DNA of 64,000 bases from NCBI GenBank assembly GCA_963742585.1, contig CAVUMI010000009.1:682001-746000 (forward strand), in the 5' to 3' direction. This stretch comes from JACDEA01 sp963742585. Its GTDB lineage: Bacteria > Actinomycetota > Acidimicrobiia > Acidimicrobiales > JACDEA01. The notes beneath the pieces are model-generated. The model ran no database searches. It saw only the letters and a program-made list of their open reading frames with translations, and was not told the origin of the DNA. Shown in pieces: positions 19,401 through 29,010 of the stretch. A program made the translations under genes and the position numbers. The first letter of the stretch is position 1, and each line of letters opens with the position of its first letter.

Positions 19401-19825
19401 GACCGCCGACGTCAGTCGTCGCGGGTGGCCGGCGGAGGCGCTTGGTGTCGCCCCGCGCCCGCTTGGCCTGGAGGCGGCGCTCTTTGGCCGCTCGGCTGGG
19501 CGCGGTGGGCCGGCGCGGCCGCTCGATGTGGAGGGCGTCGGCCAGGCGGCTCCGGAGCCGATCGAGCGCCAACGCCCGATTCCGTGCCTGCGACCGCTCG
19601 TCGCTAGCCACGACCCGGACGATCGGGCCCGAGCTTGGTCAACAGCCGATCCCGCTGGCGGGGGCCGAGCGAAGGCGAGTTGGCGACGTCGAACACCACT
19701 TCGGCCCGGGTATTGGCCTTGTTGGCGTGCTGGCCGCCGGGGCCGCCGCTAGGCGTAAATCGCCACTCCAGCTCGGCCATCGGGATGGCGCAGGAGCGGG
19801 TGACTCGGAGCTCGTCGCTGGCCAT
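19393..19825 (-). CDS. arfB: Alternative ribosome-rescue peptidyl-hydrolase (ICT1/ArfB family)
   Basis: Releases peptides from stalled non-stop ribosomes. The N-terminal release-factor domain is plain: LEWRFTPSGGPGGQHANKANTRAEV contains the GGQ catalytic motif; the second half reads VVASDERSQARNRALALDRL and ends in a basic tail (ERRLQAKRARGDTKRLRRP), as needed to enter the mRNA channel. One frame change near 19610 joins the halves into ~143 residues, normal for ArfB. Convergent with ribF and divergent from rpsO. Confidence 0.9.
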
Positions 19826-19902
19826 CAGGGCTGTTTGCTACCCTTGACGGAGCACTGCAGCGCTTCGCCGCGGTGTTTCCTACAACAACTGAGGTTTCGC
19901 TG

Positions 19903-20161
19903 TTGCCTGACAAGGCCGCCACAATCGCCGCCAATCGGCTGCATGAGAAGGACACGGGTTCGCCCGAGGTTCAGATCGCGCTCCTCTGGGAGCGGATCCA
20001 GCATCTCACCGAGCATCTGAAGACCCACAAGGGTGATCATCACACTCAGCGCGGGCCTTCTCAAGATGATTGGTCGCATGCGGCGGCTCCAGGCGTACGT
20101 CCGTAAGAACGACGTGCAGCGGTATCGGGACATCAACGCCCGTCTCGGCTTGCGTCGCTAG
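19903..20161 (+). CDS. rpsO: 30S ribosomal protein S15
   Basis: Primary 16S rRNA-binding protein of the 30S platform. Segments HEKDTGSPEVQIALLWERIQ and LTEHLKTHKGDHH are followed, after a one-base frame change near 20045, by RGLLKMIGRMRRLQAYVRKN and ARLGLRR at TAG 20159-20161. TTG at 19903 with TGAGGT at 19890-19895 is the best start; a GTG at 19873 would add ten unconserved residues. It precedes pnp as in many bacteria, where S15 represses its own mRNA. Confidence 0.93.
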
Positions 20162-20201
20162 TCACACAACAACAATCAAACGCGGCGGCTGAAGTCAGCT
20201 G

Positions 20202-20244
20202 CCAGTGGCCTACTCCCGAGCAACGCTCGGTGACAGACCACTGG
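20202..20244 (+). promoter_or_regulatory. Nested stem-loop in the rpsO-pnp spacer
   Basis: Outer arms CCAGTGG (20202-20208) and CCACTGG (20238-20244) enclose inner arms CCGAGC (20216-20221) and GCTCGG (20225-20230) with an AAC loop. All pairs are perfect. The position, in the leader of pnp mRNA, matches the processed leader hairpin known from E. coli pnp; that this one is processed is inference. The rest of the 147-base spacer contains the pnp ribosome-binding site GAAGGGAG. Confidence 0.6.
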
Positions 20245-20308
20245 GAACTGGCCCGCCGTCGCTCCAAAACAAGCCGCGCCACAGGCGCGCAATAGAAGGG
20301 AGCGTTCC

Positions 20309-22515
20309 ATGGCGGACGCCATTTCCGTGTCGGGCCCTGTCTCGGGTTCCGACAAGACCCTGTCTTTCGAGACGGGCAAACTCGCACCGCAATCTCAGGG
20401 CGCAGTCGTCGGTCGCATCGGCGACACGATGGTGCTGGCTACGGCCAATGCATCGAAGGGTGTGCGCGAGGGGCAGGACTTCTTCCCGCTCACCGTCGAC
20501 ATCGAAGCCCGCGCCTATTCGGCCGGCAAGATCCCCGGCGCGGTGTTCCGCCGCGAAGGTCGCCCCACCGACAGCGCAATCCTCACCTGCCGGCTCATCG
20601 ACCGTCCGCTGCGTCCCAGCTTCCCCGAGGGCTTCCGCAACGAGGTCCACGTCGTCGGCACGATCATGGCCGCCGACCAGGAGAACCGCTACGACGTGCT
20701 GGCCATCAACGCCGCCTCGGCCGCGCTGATGCTTTCCGGCATTCCGTTCGACGGCCCGATCGGCGCCGTTCGCATCGCGTACTCGCAAGAGGGCAAGTGG
20801 ATCCCGCACTCCACCTACCAGGAGGGCGAAGACTCCACGTTCGAACTGGTGGTGGCCGGTCGGGCGCTGCCCGATGGCGACATCGCCATCATGATGGTCG
20901 AGGCCGGCGGCACCGCCGGCGCGTGGCAGTACTACCAAGCCGGTGCACCCAAGGTCACCGAGGACGTGCTGGCCAGCGGCCTCGAAGAAGCCAAGACGTG
21001 GATCCGCGAGTCGATCGAGCTACAGAAGGAACTCGTCGCCAAGGCCGGCGCCCGCCCGCCGATGACCTACGAGCTCGTCCACGACTACCTCGATGACGTC
21101 TGGGACCAGGTCGTCGCCAACGGCACCGACCTCACCGCCAACGCGGTCACCATCGCCGACAAGACCGAGCGCAACGCGGCGATGGACGAGGCCGCGGCCA
21201 CGATCCAAGCCAAGCTGGCCGACGCCTTCCCGGGTCGTGAGAAGGAGATCAAGGCGGCGGCCCGGTCACTCTCGAAGAAGCTCATGCGCAAGCGGGTCGT
21301 CGACGACGGCATCCGCATGGACGGCCGCGGTCCTAAGGAGCTTGCGGGCGTTGTCCGCCGAGGTCGACGTCCTTCCGACCGCGCACGGCTCGGCGCTGTT
21401 CCAGCGCGGTGAGACCCAGGTGCTGAACGTGGTCACGCTGGGCATGCCCCGGTCGGCGCAGAGCGATCGGCATCGACGACACGTTCGCCGAGGAGCCGAA
21501 GAAGCGCTTCCTGCACCACTACAACATGCCGCCCTACGCCAACGGCGAGACGGGCCGGCTCGGCACCAACCGCCGCTCGACGGGTCACGGCCTGCTCGGC
21601 GAGAAGGCGATGCTGCCGCTCGTGCCGTCGGAGGAGGACTTCGCTTACGCGCTGCGCCTCGTTTCCGAGGTGCTGTCCTCCAACGGCTCTACCTCGATGG
21701 CGTCGGTATGCGCCGGATCGATGGCGATGATGGCTGCCGGTGTGCCCACGCACGCCGCGGTGGCCGGCATCGCGATGGGTCTCATCAAGGACGAGGGCAA
21801 GTACATCACCCTCACCGACATCCTTGGCTCCGAGGACGCGTTCGGCGACATGGACTTCAAGGTCGCCGGCACGTCGGAGTTCGTCACCGCCCTCCAGCTC
21901 GACACCAAGATCGACGGGCTGCCGGCCGATGTCCTGGCGCAGGCGCTCGAGCAGGCCAAGGTCGCCCGGCTCGAGATCCTCGAGGTCATGAACAAGGCCA
22001 TCGCCGAGCCGCGCGACGAGGTCGGTCCGACCGCGCCGAAGATCATCAGCTTCGAGATCCCGATCGACAAGATCGGCGAGGTCATCGGGCCCAAGGGCAA
22101 GGTCATCAACCTCATCCAGCAGGAGACCGGCGCCGACGTCAACGTCGACGACGACGGCATGGTCGGCACGGTCACGATCGGTTCGAAGGACGGCGAAGCC
22201 GTTTCCGAAGCCCGTCGCCGCATCGAGATGATCCTCGATCCGCCCCGTGCCGAGATCGGGGCGATCTACAAGGGCCGGGTCGTGAACATCACCAAGTTCG
22301 GCGCCTTCGTCAACATCCTCCCGGGCCGCGACGGCCTGGTCCACATCTCCAAGCTGGGCAAGGGCAAGCGGGTCGAGCGGGTCGAGGACGTGGTCGACCT
22401 CGGCGACGAGCTCGAAGTGCGCGTCGACGACGTCGACCAGCAGGGCAAGGTCTCGCTGTCGCCGGTCGGTGACGGTGACGACGCCCCCAGCGAGCAACGG
22501 CAAGCCGGATCGTGA
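20309..22515 (+). CDS. pnp: Polyribonucleotide nucleotidyltransferase (PNPase)
   Basis: 3'-5' phosphorolytic exoribonuclease of the RNA degradosome. Two RNase PH domains (LSFETGKLAPQSQGAVVGRI; LPTAHGSALFQRGETQVL with catalytic region STSMASVCAGSMAMMAAGVP), a KH domain (VIGPKGKVINLIQQETGADV) and an S1 domain (GAIYKGRVVNITKFGAFVNI). Frame changes near 21343 and 21465. The stop at 22515 is followed in another frame by a tail (VSFEDTWQQEAAQEFGDLGP, ~22612) that resembles a PNPase C-terminal extension, so the real protein may reach ~22700. Confidence 0.95.
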
Positions 22516-22743
22516 GCCGGCTGCTGTCGCCGCCGCGCCGCAGCGCTCCAGCCGCCAGCGCGGCCGACGACGCAGCGACGGCTCCGGCCGCTCCGGCGCG
22601 GCGCTGCCACCGTGTCCTTCGAGGACACATGGCAGCAGGAAGCGGCGCAGGAGTTCGGCGACCTCGGTCCCGCCGGCGCGGCGGGCGCCGCTGACGGAGC
22701 GACGCGGCCCGCGTCGCAACCCGCGCCGAGGTGGCCGCCGGCC

Positions 22744-24041
22744 GTGACCGTGACTTACGGCTCGATCCGCTACGCCTCGCATCTAACCAAACGGCCCGAC
22801 TTCGTCGGGCCTGAAGGTCGTCACCGAGCACATGCCCGACGTGCGCTCGGTGGCGATCGGCTTCTGGGTCGGCGCCGGCGCACGCGACGAAGTCGCCGGA
22901 ACTGGCCGGCGCGTCGCACTTCCTCGAGCATCTGTTGTTCAAGGGCACCGCGGATCGCAGCGCGCGCCAGATCGCCGAGGCCGTTGATGGCCTGGGTGGC
23001 GAGATGAACGCGTACACCACCAAGGAGTACACCGCGTTCTACGTGCGGGTTCTCAGCGACCGCGTCGAGGTGGCGCTCGACATCCTCTGCGACATCATGT
23101 CCCGGCCCGCGTTCCGGCCGGCCGAGGTCGACGCCGAACGTCAGGTGATCCTCGAAGAACTCCTGATGCATGGCGACGAGCCCGACGAGATCGTGCACGA
23201 CCTGTTCCTCGACGCGCTGTACCCGGATCACCCGCTGGGTCGTGACGTGCTCGGCAGCGAGACGACGATCACAGCGATGACCGGCGAACAGATCTCCGGG
23301 TTCTTCACCGGCCACTACGGCGCGTCGAACCTGGTGCTGGCGGCGGCCGGTGCCGTCGACCACGACCGTCTCATCGCGGCGGTGCAGCCGTCGGCTGGCG
23401 CCGCCCCCGGGCGGTGCGGCCCACACCGCGCCAGGCGCCGTCGGTGCCGGCCGAACGCGTCTCGCATCGTCAAGCGCCCGACCGAGCAGGCCCATGTCGT
23501 CGTCGGCGTGCGCTCGCTCGACGCGCACGACGACGATCGCTTCGCGCTGGCCATGCTCAACCACATCCTCGGCGGCGGGCCTTTCGAGCCGGCTGTTCCA
23601 GACGATCCGCGAGGAGCGCGGGCTCGCGTACTCGGTGTACTCGTACCGCACCGCGTTCACCGACGCCGGCGCCCTTGCGGTCTACGCCGGCACCGCGCCG
23701 AACCGCGCCACCGAAGTCCTCAAGCTCGTGCACGACGAGCTCGATCGCATGGCGGACTCCGGTGTGACCGAGGCCGAGGTCGACGTTGCCCGTGCCCACC
23801 TTCTCGGGTCGACCGCGCTCGGCCTGGAGGACTCGGGCGCCCGCATGAGCCGGATCGGCCGCAGCCTGCTGGTGCACGACGACGTGTGGACCAACGCCGA
23901 GGTCGAGGCGCGTATCGAGCGCGGTCACCCGCGACGACGTACAGCGCCTGATCGAGCGCGTGTTCGGTCGGCGCGCCGCGTACGGTCGCCGCGATCGGAC
24001 CGTTCGATTCGCCGACGATCGCCGAACTGGAAGCGTCATGA
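22744..24041 (+). CDS. M16 family zinc peptidase
   Basis: Pitrilysin/processing-peptidase-like protease. The inverted zinc motif HFLEH is in GASHFLEHLLFKGT, the distal zinc ligand region is DAERQVILEELLMHGDEPDE, and the second domain has LNHILGGGLSSRLFQTIREERGLAYSVYS. Frame changes near 22810, 22890, 23395, 23450, 23580 and 23925. Start is placed at a GTG (22744) before TYGSIRYASHL but is not certain. The stop TGA (24039-24041) overlaps the dapB ATG. It follows pnp, as in many Gram-positive genomes; substrate unknown. Confidence 0.88.
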
Positions 24042-24826
24042 CGCGGGTCGGCGTGTTCGGTGCCGGCGGGACGGATGGGCGCCACGGTGTGTCGCGCCGT
24101 CGCCAGCGATCCCGAACTCGAGCTCGTCGCCGCTGTCGACCCATATCACCTCGGTCTCGACCTGCGTCAGGTCACCGGCGTCGACGGCGGCCTGCAGGTA
24201 CAGGGCGACGCCGATGCACTGGCTCGGCGCAGGTGCCGAGGTGGCGGTCGACTTCACGGTCGTCGAAGCCGCGCGCGAGAACCTGCGGTGGTGCGCGGAG
24301 AACGGCGTCCACGCCGTGGTCGGGACCACCGGCTTCAGCGACGATGAGCACGCCGAGTTCGAGCGCATCTTCACCAAGAGCAACTGTGTGATCGCACCCA
24401 ACTTCGCGATCGGCGCGGTGCTGATGATGCGGTTCGCCGAGATCGCCGCGCCGTACTTCGAGACCGGCCGAGATCATCGAGCTACACCACAACGCCAAGA
24501 TCGATGCACCCTCGGGGACCGCCCGAGCAACCGCCGAGCGCATGGCCGCGGCGTCGTCGGAGTGGGCCCCGGACCCGACCCAGGACGAGGTCGTACCCGG
24601 CGCCCGTGGCGGGAAGGGCCCCGGCGGCATTCCGATCCACTCGGTTCGACTCAGCGGGCTCTTCGCGCACCAGGAGGTCGTGCTGGGCACCACGGGGCAG
24701 TCGCTGTCGATCCGCCACGACACCTTCGACCGCGACTGCTACATGCCTGGCGTCCTACTGGCGATCAAGGCCGTCCAGCACCGCGCCGGCGTAACCCTCG
24801 GCCTAGAGAAGCTCTTGGATCTCTGA
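24038..24826 (+). CDS. dapB: 4-hydroxy-tetrahydrodipicolinate reductase
   Basis: NAD(P)H-dependent step of diaminopimelate/lysine synthesis. Segments VGVFGAGG then RMGATVCRAV (nucleotide loop), VDFTVVEAARENLRW, VVGTTGFSDDE, PNFAIGAVLMMRFAE, ELHHNAKIDAPSGTA (catalytic HH and lysine) and the C-terminal MPGVLLAIKAV. Frame changes near 24070, 24225 and 24470. ATG overlaps the M16 peptidase stop. The next pathway gene, dapA, is 6.6 kb downstream. Confidence 0.94.
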
Positions 24827-24841
24827 CAGGAACGAGTCGCT

Positions 24842-25579
24842 CTACGGCTGGGCGTTGGTGCGGTGGACGCGCTGGGCTGTTGCCTGATCGCGCGGCGCCA
24901 CCACGATCTGATCGATGTTGACGTGGCTCGGACGGGTGACCGCCCAGGCCACGCAATCGGCGACGTCGTCGGCGATCAGGGGCGTCATGCCCTCGTAGAC
25001 CTTGGCGGCTCGCTCGGTGTCGCCGCCGAAGCGCACGACGCTGAACTCGGTTTCGACCATCCCCGGATCGATCTCGGTGACCCGCACCGGTTGGCCCTGC
25101 AGTTCGAGGCGCAGCGTCTGGGTGACCGCTCGCAACGCGTGCTTGACCGCGGTATAACCAGCGCCACCGTCGTAGACCTCGAGCGCGGCGACCGAGCCCA
25201 TGTTCACGATGTGGCCGTCTCCGCTAACCAGCAGTTTGGGCAACAGGGCGCGCGTGACGCGCATCGTTCCGAGAACGTTGGCGTCGTACATCCATCGCCA
25301 CGCTTCTTCGTCGGCCTCGGCGATCGGGGCCAAGCCGACGGCGCCGCCCGCGTTGTTCACCAGTACATCGCACTCGGTCACTGCCTCCGAAAATGCCTCG
25401 ACCGACCCGGGGTCGGTGACGTCGAGTCGAAGCGCAAATGCTCCGATCTCGGCGGCAACGGCCTCGAGCCGGTCGATCCGCCGCGCCCCAAGGACCAGTT
25501 GAAACCCTTCCGCCGACAGCCGCCGAGAGCAAGCGGCTCCGATGCCGCTGCTTGCGCCGGTGATGACTGCGGTTCGCAT
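24842..25579 (-). CDS. Short-chain dehydrogenase/reductase
   Basis: Intact 245-residue classical SDR. TGASSGIGAACSRRL is the cofactor loop (residues 7-21), LRLDVTDPGSV and LVNNAGGAV follow, and the active site is Ser in NMGSVAALEVYD with YTAVKHALRA (YxxxK). It most resembles the YdfG/serine-3-dehydrogenase-like group, but the substrate cannot be assigned. Its ATG lies at the edge of a long hairpin (25579-25625) and has no adjacent Shine-Dalgarno sequence. Convergent with dapB, 15 bases apart. Confidence 0.88.
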   Translation of the reverse strand: MRTAVITGASSGIGAACSRRLSAEGFQLVLGARRIDRLEAVAAEIGAFALRLDVTDPGSVEAFSEAVTECDVLVNNAGGAVGLAPIAEADEEAWRWMYDANVLGTMRVTRALLPKLLVSGDGHIVNMGSVAALEVYDGGAGYTAVKHALRAVTQTLRLELQGQPVRVTEIDPGMVETEFSVVRFGGDTERAAKVYEGMTPLIADDVADCVAWAVTRPSHVNIDQIVVAPRDQATAQRVHRTNAQP

Positions 25580-25625
25580 TCTGGAGGCAATAGCTAGCCC
25601 AACCGGCTACCTATTGCCTCCAGAA
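25579..25625. promoter_or_regulatory. Long intergenic hairpin touching the SDR start codon
   Basis: Arms TTCTGGAGGCAATAG (25579-25593) and CTATTGCCTCCAGAA (25611-25625) pair perfectly over 15 bp; inside, TAGCC (25595-25599) and GGCTA (25605-25609) extend the stem after one C-C mismatch around a CAACC loop. It fills the space between two reverse-strand genes, and the SDR initiation codon lies at its end. It may terminate the upstream CsbD-like transcript or occlude SDR translation. Confidence 0.65.
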
Positions 25626-25632
25626 CGACGCG

Positions 25633-25884
25633 TTAGGCGCTCTCCTTGACCTTCTGCGCCGCGCGCTGCTGGCGCTCGTAGGTATCGGCCTTGGCGTCCT
25701 TGGCCTCGGCCTTGACCTGATCCTGCAGGGCCCGAATGCGCTCGGTGCCCTTCTTCTGCTGCGCTTCGCCTTCCTTGCGCAGCCCATCGTTATCGATGAT
25801 CGAGCCGAAGAGCTCCTTGCCTAGTCCGAGGAACTTGTCGGCAAAACCACGGACATTCTCGGGTTGAATTCGCTGGAGTCTCAT
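25633..25884 (-). CDS. CsbD-like small hydrophilic protein
   Basis: 83 residues, highly charged, with the segment NDGLRKEGEAQQKKGTERIR that recalls the CsbD/microaggregate-binding family of small general-stress proteins, followed by a helical region rich in Ala, Lys, Gln and Glu. No membrane segment. It is co-directional with the VTT protein gene 36 bases upstream and the SDR gene downstream. The family link is moderate; the molecular role is unknown. Confidence 0.6.
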   Translation of the reverse strand: MRLQRIQPENVRGFADKFLGLGKELFGSIIDNDGLRKEGEAQQKKGTERIRALQDQVKAEAKDAKADTYERQQRAAQKVKESA

Positions 25885-25920
25885 GCCCTAGTGCTACCCG
25901 CAGACAGCAATGCGGAAACT

Positions 25921-26647
25921 TCAGGCAGCAGGATCGCCTGAGCCGTCGGCCCTCTCCGACGACGTCCCTTCAAGCTGGTCTTCGGCCTCGGCCAGCGACG
26001 GCATCTTGCCCTTGCGGCGCTGATCCCACAGCCAGTACAGCGTGAGCGCCACCGAGACGCCGAGGAGCCATTTGAAGTTGTCTCCGTAGAAGCCGTTGAT
26101 TGCGTCGAGCGGGCCCTCGATCGTGTCCGCGAGGTTGTAATAGAACGTCACCGCCACGGCGGTTCCCACGACATTGCAAATGGCGAAGGTCGTGACGCTC
26201 ATGCCGGTAGCACCGGCGAGCACGCACACCAACGGGCCCGGGGAACAGAAACACCATCACCGGCGCAGCGCGCCGGAAGATGCGCTCGATGCGGCGGACG
26301 AGCCCGCTGTTGTTGTCGAACCGACGCTCGACCCAGGCCACCGCGTTGTCACCGTAGAGGTAGCCGAGCGAGAAGAAGAGGGGATCGGACAGCAGCTTTC
26401 GTACGACCGCGATGATCAAGAACGGTAGGAAGGCCACGTCTTTGTTGGCCACCAGCAGCAGGTAGCGCGTGCGCGGCTCCATCGCCACCAGCCACATCGG
26501 GTGGTTCTTCAGTAGCGCCGGGTGGATGGCGTTGCCGATCGTGCCGATGGCGAGGATGACGATGATCGGCGCAACGATCAGCGTGAGCGTTCGCCGGCTG
26601 GGTCGAGGCCGCGTTTCGGAGTCCGGATCAGGGCGGGGTTCTGTCAC
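25921..26647 (-). CDS. VTT/DedA-like membrane protein
   Basis: Integral membrane protein with about five hydrophobic segments. LLSDPLFFSLGYLYGDNAVAW and IFRRAAPVMVFLFPGP, then after a frame change near 26235 VCVLAGATGMSVTTFAICNVVG, are characteristic of the SNARE-associated/VTT domain (lipid scramblase or transporter superfamily). The C-terminus is a charged cytosolic tail. A GTG at 26647 starts it; the divergent acyl-CoA ligase gene begins only 21 bases away. Function not further assigned. Confidence 0.75.
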
Positions 26648-26654
26648 CGCGATC

Positions 26655-26660
26655 TAGAGT
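26655..26660 (+). promoter_or_regulatory. Putative -10 element of a leaderless transcript (acyl-CoA ligase)
   Basis: TAGAGT ends 8 bases before the ATG at 26669 in the 21-base gap between divergent genes; no Shine-Dalgarno sequence fits. Any -35 would lie inside the divergent gene. Confidence 0.45.
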
Positions 26661-26668
26661 TCCTCACC

Positions 26669-28276
26669 ATGCGCAGCACGATGCAAGACGCTCCCCTTGT
26701 CATCACCGATCTGTTCCGCCACGGCCGTTCGGTATACGCCGACAGCGAGATTGTCACGTTAGAGGAGACGGGCAGCCGGCGGGCGTCCTTCGCCGAAGTA
26801 GCCGATCGGGCCGAGAAGCTGGCGGCCGCGCTCAAGCGGCTCGGCATCAGCGAGGGCGACCGCGTCGGAACCTTCAGCTGGAACGTCCAAGAGCACTTTG
26901 AGGCATATATGGCGGTGCCGTGCATGGGCGCCGTCCTGCACACCCTCAACTTCCGACTCTTCCCCGAGCAGCTGACCTACATCGTGAACCACGCAGAGGA
27001 TCGCGTGATCATCGTCCACCACAACACCCTGCCCCTGCTCGCGGCCGTCATCGACGACCTCAAGACAGTCGAGCACGTAATCGTGATCGGGCCCGACTCG
27101 GGTGAGGTCCCCAACGCGCTGTCATACGACGAGCTTCTCGCCGCCGAGGACGCCGGCTTCGAATGGCCCGACCTCGACGAGCGGGCCGCGGCGGCAATGT
27201 GTTACACGAGCGGCACCACGGGCAACCCCAAGGGCGTCGTCTACAGCCACCGCTCGACCTACCTGCACTCGCTGGCCGAGCAGTCCGGTGCCAGCTTCGG
27301 GCTGTCTGAGCGTGACCGGATCCTGCCGCTGATGCCGATGTTCCACGCCAACGCGTGGGGCCTGCCCTACGCGGGGTGGACGGTCGGGGCCGACTTCCTT
27401 CTGCCCAACCGCTTCGCCCAGGCCGAGCCGTTCTGCAAGTTCATCGCCGAGGAGCGGGCCACATTCGCCGGCGCGGTGCCCACCGTGTGGAACGACGTGC
27501 TCCGCTACGCAGCGGAGAACCCTGTCGATCTGTCGTCGCTGCGGATGATCATCTGCGGCGGCTCGGCGGTGCCCCGGAGTCTGATCGAGACCTTCCAAGA
27601 GCGGTTCGGCGTGCCGATCATCCAGGCATGGGGGATGACCGAAACCAGCCCGCTGGCCGCGGTCGCCAAGCCGCCCAAGAGCGCGCCCCAGCGCGAGGAG
27701 TTCGAGTGGCGGGCGAAGACCGGCCGGCTGCTCCCTGGCGTCGAGTTGCGGATCACGGGTGACGACGGCACCACCCTTCCGTGGGACGGCGAGGCGGTGG
27801 GGGAGATCGAGGTGAAGGGTCCGTGGATCACCGGCGAGTATTACAAGGACGACGCGCCCGACAAGTTCCACGACGGGTGGCTGCGCACTGGTGATGTCGG
27901 GTCGGTCGACGCGAAGGGTTTCATCCAGATCACCGACCGGGCCAAAGACGTCATCAAGTCGGGCGGCGAGTGGATCAGCTCGGTCGAACTCGAAGGCATC
28001 TTGATCGCCCATCCCGACGTCATCGAGGCCGCCGTCATCGGCGTGCCCGACGAACGGTGGGACGAGCGTCCGCTGGCGTGCATTGTCGTCTCCGATCGTG
28101 AAGCCTGCTCGTTTGCCGCACTGCGCGACTTCCTCGGCCAGTCGGTGGCGAAGTGGCAATTGCCCGAGCGATGGACATTCATCGACGAGGTGCCCAAGAC
28201 CAGCGTCGGCAAGTTCGACAAGAAGGTGTTGCGATCCCGGTACGCCGACGGCGAGCTCGAGGTCGTAACGCTGTAG
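26669..28276 (+). CDS. Acyl-CoA ligase (AMP-forming), AlkK/FadD-like
   Basis: Activates a carboxylic acid, probably a medium- or long-chain fatty acid, as its CoA thioester. Intact, 535 residues. Adenylate-forming motifs: CYTSGTTGNPKGVVYSH (A3), IQAWGMTETSPL (A5), DGWLRTGDVGSVDAKGFIQI (A7), DRAKDVIKSGGEWISSVELE (A8) and the acetylatable lysine in SVGKFDKKVL. An open frame extends to 26522 but family alignment starts at MRSTMQDAPLVITDL, so ATG 26669 is chosen. It is followed directly by two TetR genes and a diiron protein gene. Confidence 0.92.
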   Translation: MRSTMQDAPLVITDLFRHGRSVYADSEIVTLEETGSRRASFAEVADRAEKLAAALKRLGISEGDRVGTFSWNVQEHFEAYMAVPCMGAVLHTLNFRLFPEQLTYIVNHAEDRVIIVHHNTLPLLAAVIDDLKTVEHVIVIGPDSGEVPNALSYDELLAAEDAGFEWPDLDERAAAAMCYTSGTTGNPKGVVYSHRSTYLHSLAEQSGASFGLSERDRILPLMPMFHANAWGLPYAGWTVGADFLLPNRFAQAEPFCKFIAEERATFAGAVPTVWNDVLRYAAENPVDLSSLRMIICGGSAVPRSLIETFQERFGVPIIQAWGMTETSPLAAVAKPPKSAPQREEFEWRAKTGRLLPGVELRITGDDGTTLPWDGEAVGEIEVKGPWITGEYYKDDAPDKFHDGWLRTGDVGSVDAKGFIQITDRAKDVIKSGGEWISSVELEGILIAHPDVIEAAVIGVPDERWDERPLACIVVSDREACSFAALRDFLGQSVAKWQLPERWTFIDEVPKTSVGKFDKKVLRSRYADGELEVVTL

Positions 28277-28282
28277 CTGAGT

Positions 28283-28855
28283 ATGCAGAACAACCCAGCG
28301 CGTGAACGGCTGCTCGAGGCCACGTTCGTGTGCGTCGCGCGATACGGGATCGCCAAGACCACCGTCGAAGACGTCGCCCGCCAGGCCGGGCTGTCGCGCG
28401 CCACGGTCTACCGGCACTTCCCCGGCGGCAAGGAGCAACTCGTCAACGGGACGATCGCGTGGGAAGCGGCGCGGTTCTTCGAGCGGCTGGCGATCGCGGT
28501 GGCCGATGCCCCCGACCTCGAGACGCTGCTCGTCGACGCCGTCATGTTCGCCCACCGGGCCTTCGAGGAGCACGCCGTCCTCCAGAAGGTGCTCGAGACC
28601 GAGCCCGACCTTCTCGTCCCCCAGCTCACCGTCGAGAGCACCCGGCTCCTCGCGTTTATTCGTACGTTCCTGGCCGGACCTCTTGAACGCGCCCGCCCCA
28701 GGCTCACCCCGGGTCTGGATGTGGACTGGGCCGCCGACCACGTCGCCCGCCTCGTCCTCAACTTCATCGGGACGCCGGGCCGCTGGGACCTCACCGACCG
28801 TACGCAGGTCGAAGAACTCGTCCGCACCGAGCTGCTCGCGGGCGTGCTCTGTTGA
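28283..28855 (+). CDS. TetR/AcrR family regulator (first of a pair)
   Basis: 190 residues, intact. N-terminal helix-turn-helix: RLLEATFVCVARYGIAKTTV then DVARQAGLSRATVYRHFPGG; the C-terminal ligand domain is divergent, as usual. It starts six bases after the acyl-CoA ligase stop, so it is probably co-transcribed and may control that gene. Its DNA-binding region is closely similar to that of the next gene, suggesting duplication. Ligand unknown; an acyl-CoA is an inference from context. Confidence 0.88.
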   Translation: MQNNPARERLLEATFVCVARYGIAKTTVEDVARQAGLSRATVYRHFPGGKEQLVNGTIAWEAARFFERLAIAVADAPDLETLLVDAVMFAHRAFEEHAVLQKVLETEPDLLVPQLTVESTRLLAFIRTFLAGPLERARPRLTPGLDVDWAADHVARLVLNFIGTPGRWDLTDRTQVEELVRTELLAGVLC

Positions 28856-28908
28856 TGGGGGCAGACGACCCTCCGGCCTTCGGCCTCCGGGAGTCGTCCT
28901 CCCCGGTG

Positions 28909-28933
28909 GCGATGGGGACCCCAGCCCCATCGC
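28909..28933. repeat. Dispersed palindrome, copy A
   Basis: GCGATGGGG and CCCCATCGC (9 bp stem) around ACCCCAG. It lies in the 146-base gap after the first TetR gene, preceded by a second, imperfect GC-rich inverted repeat (28864-28900). A close relative occurs at 35397-35424. It can also work as a transcript end. Confidence 0.6.
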
Positions 28934-28975
28934 CCTGTCGGGCGAGTTTGTGACCAATGGCACACTGAGACGCAG

Positions 28976-29009
28976 TTGACGATGAGACACTTCTGGGTAA
29001 GGTGTCTCA
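28976..29009 (+). promoter_or_regulatory. Promoter with overlapping operator for the second TetR gene
   Basis: TTGACG (28976-28981), 16-base spacer, TAAGGT (28998-29003). An 8 bp inverted repeat TGAGACAC (28983-28990) / GTGTCTCA (29002-29009) with 11-base spacing overlaps the spacer and the -10. The predicted transcription start falls on the GTG at 29011, so the mRNA would be leaderless. The arrangement fits autorepression by the TetR protein encoded just downstream. Confidence 0.65.
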
Positions 29010-29010
29010 A

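Noticed and set aside
22516..22743. Separate gene between pnp and the M16 peptidase gene
   Set aside because: The only sensible reading is a low-complexity Ala/Arg-rich stretch plus VSFEDTWQQEAAQEFGDLGP, better explained as the frameshifted PNPase tail.
26522..26668. N-terminal extension of the acyl-CoA ligase
   Set aside because: Upstream codons are antisense to the VTT gene and unlike the family; a -10 element and ATG at 26669 fit better.
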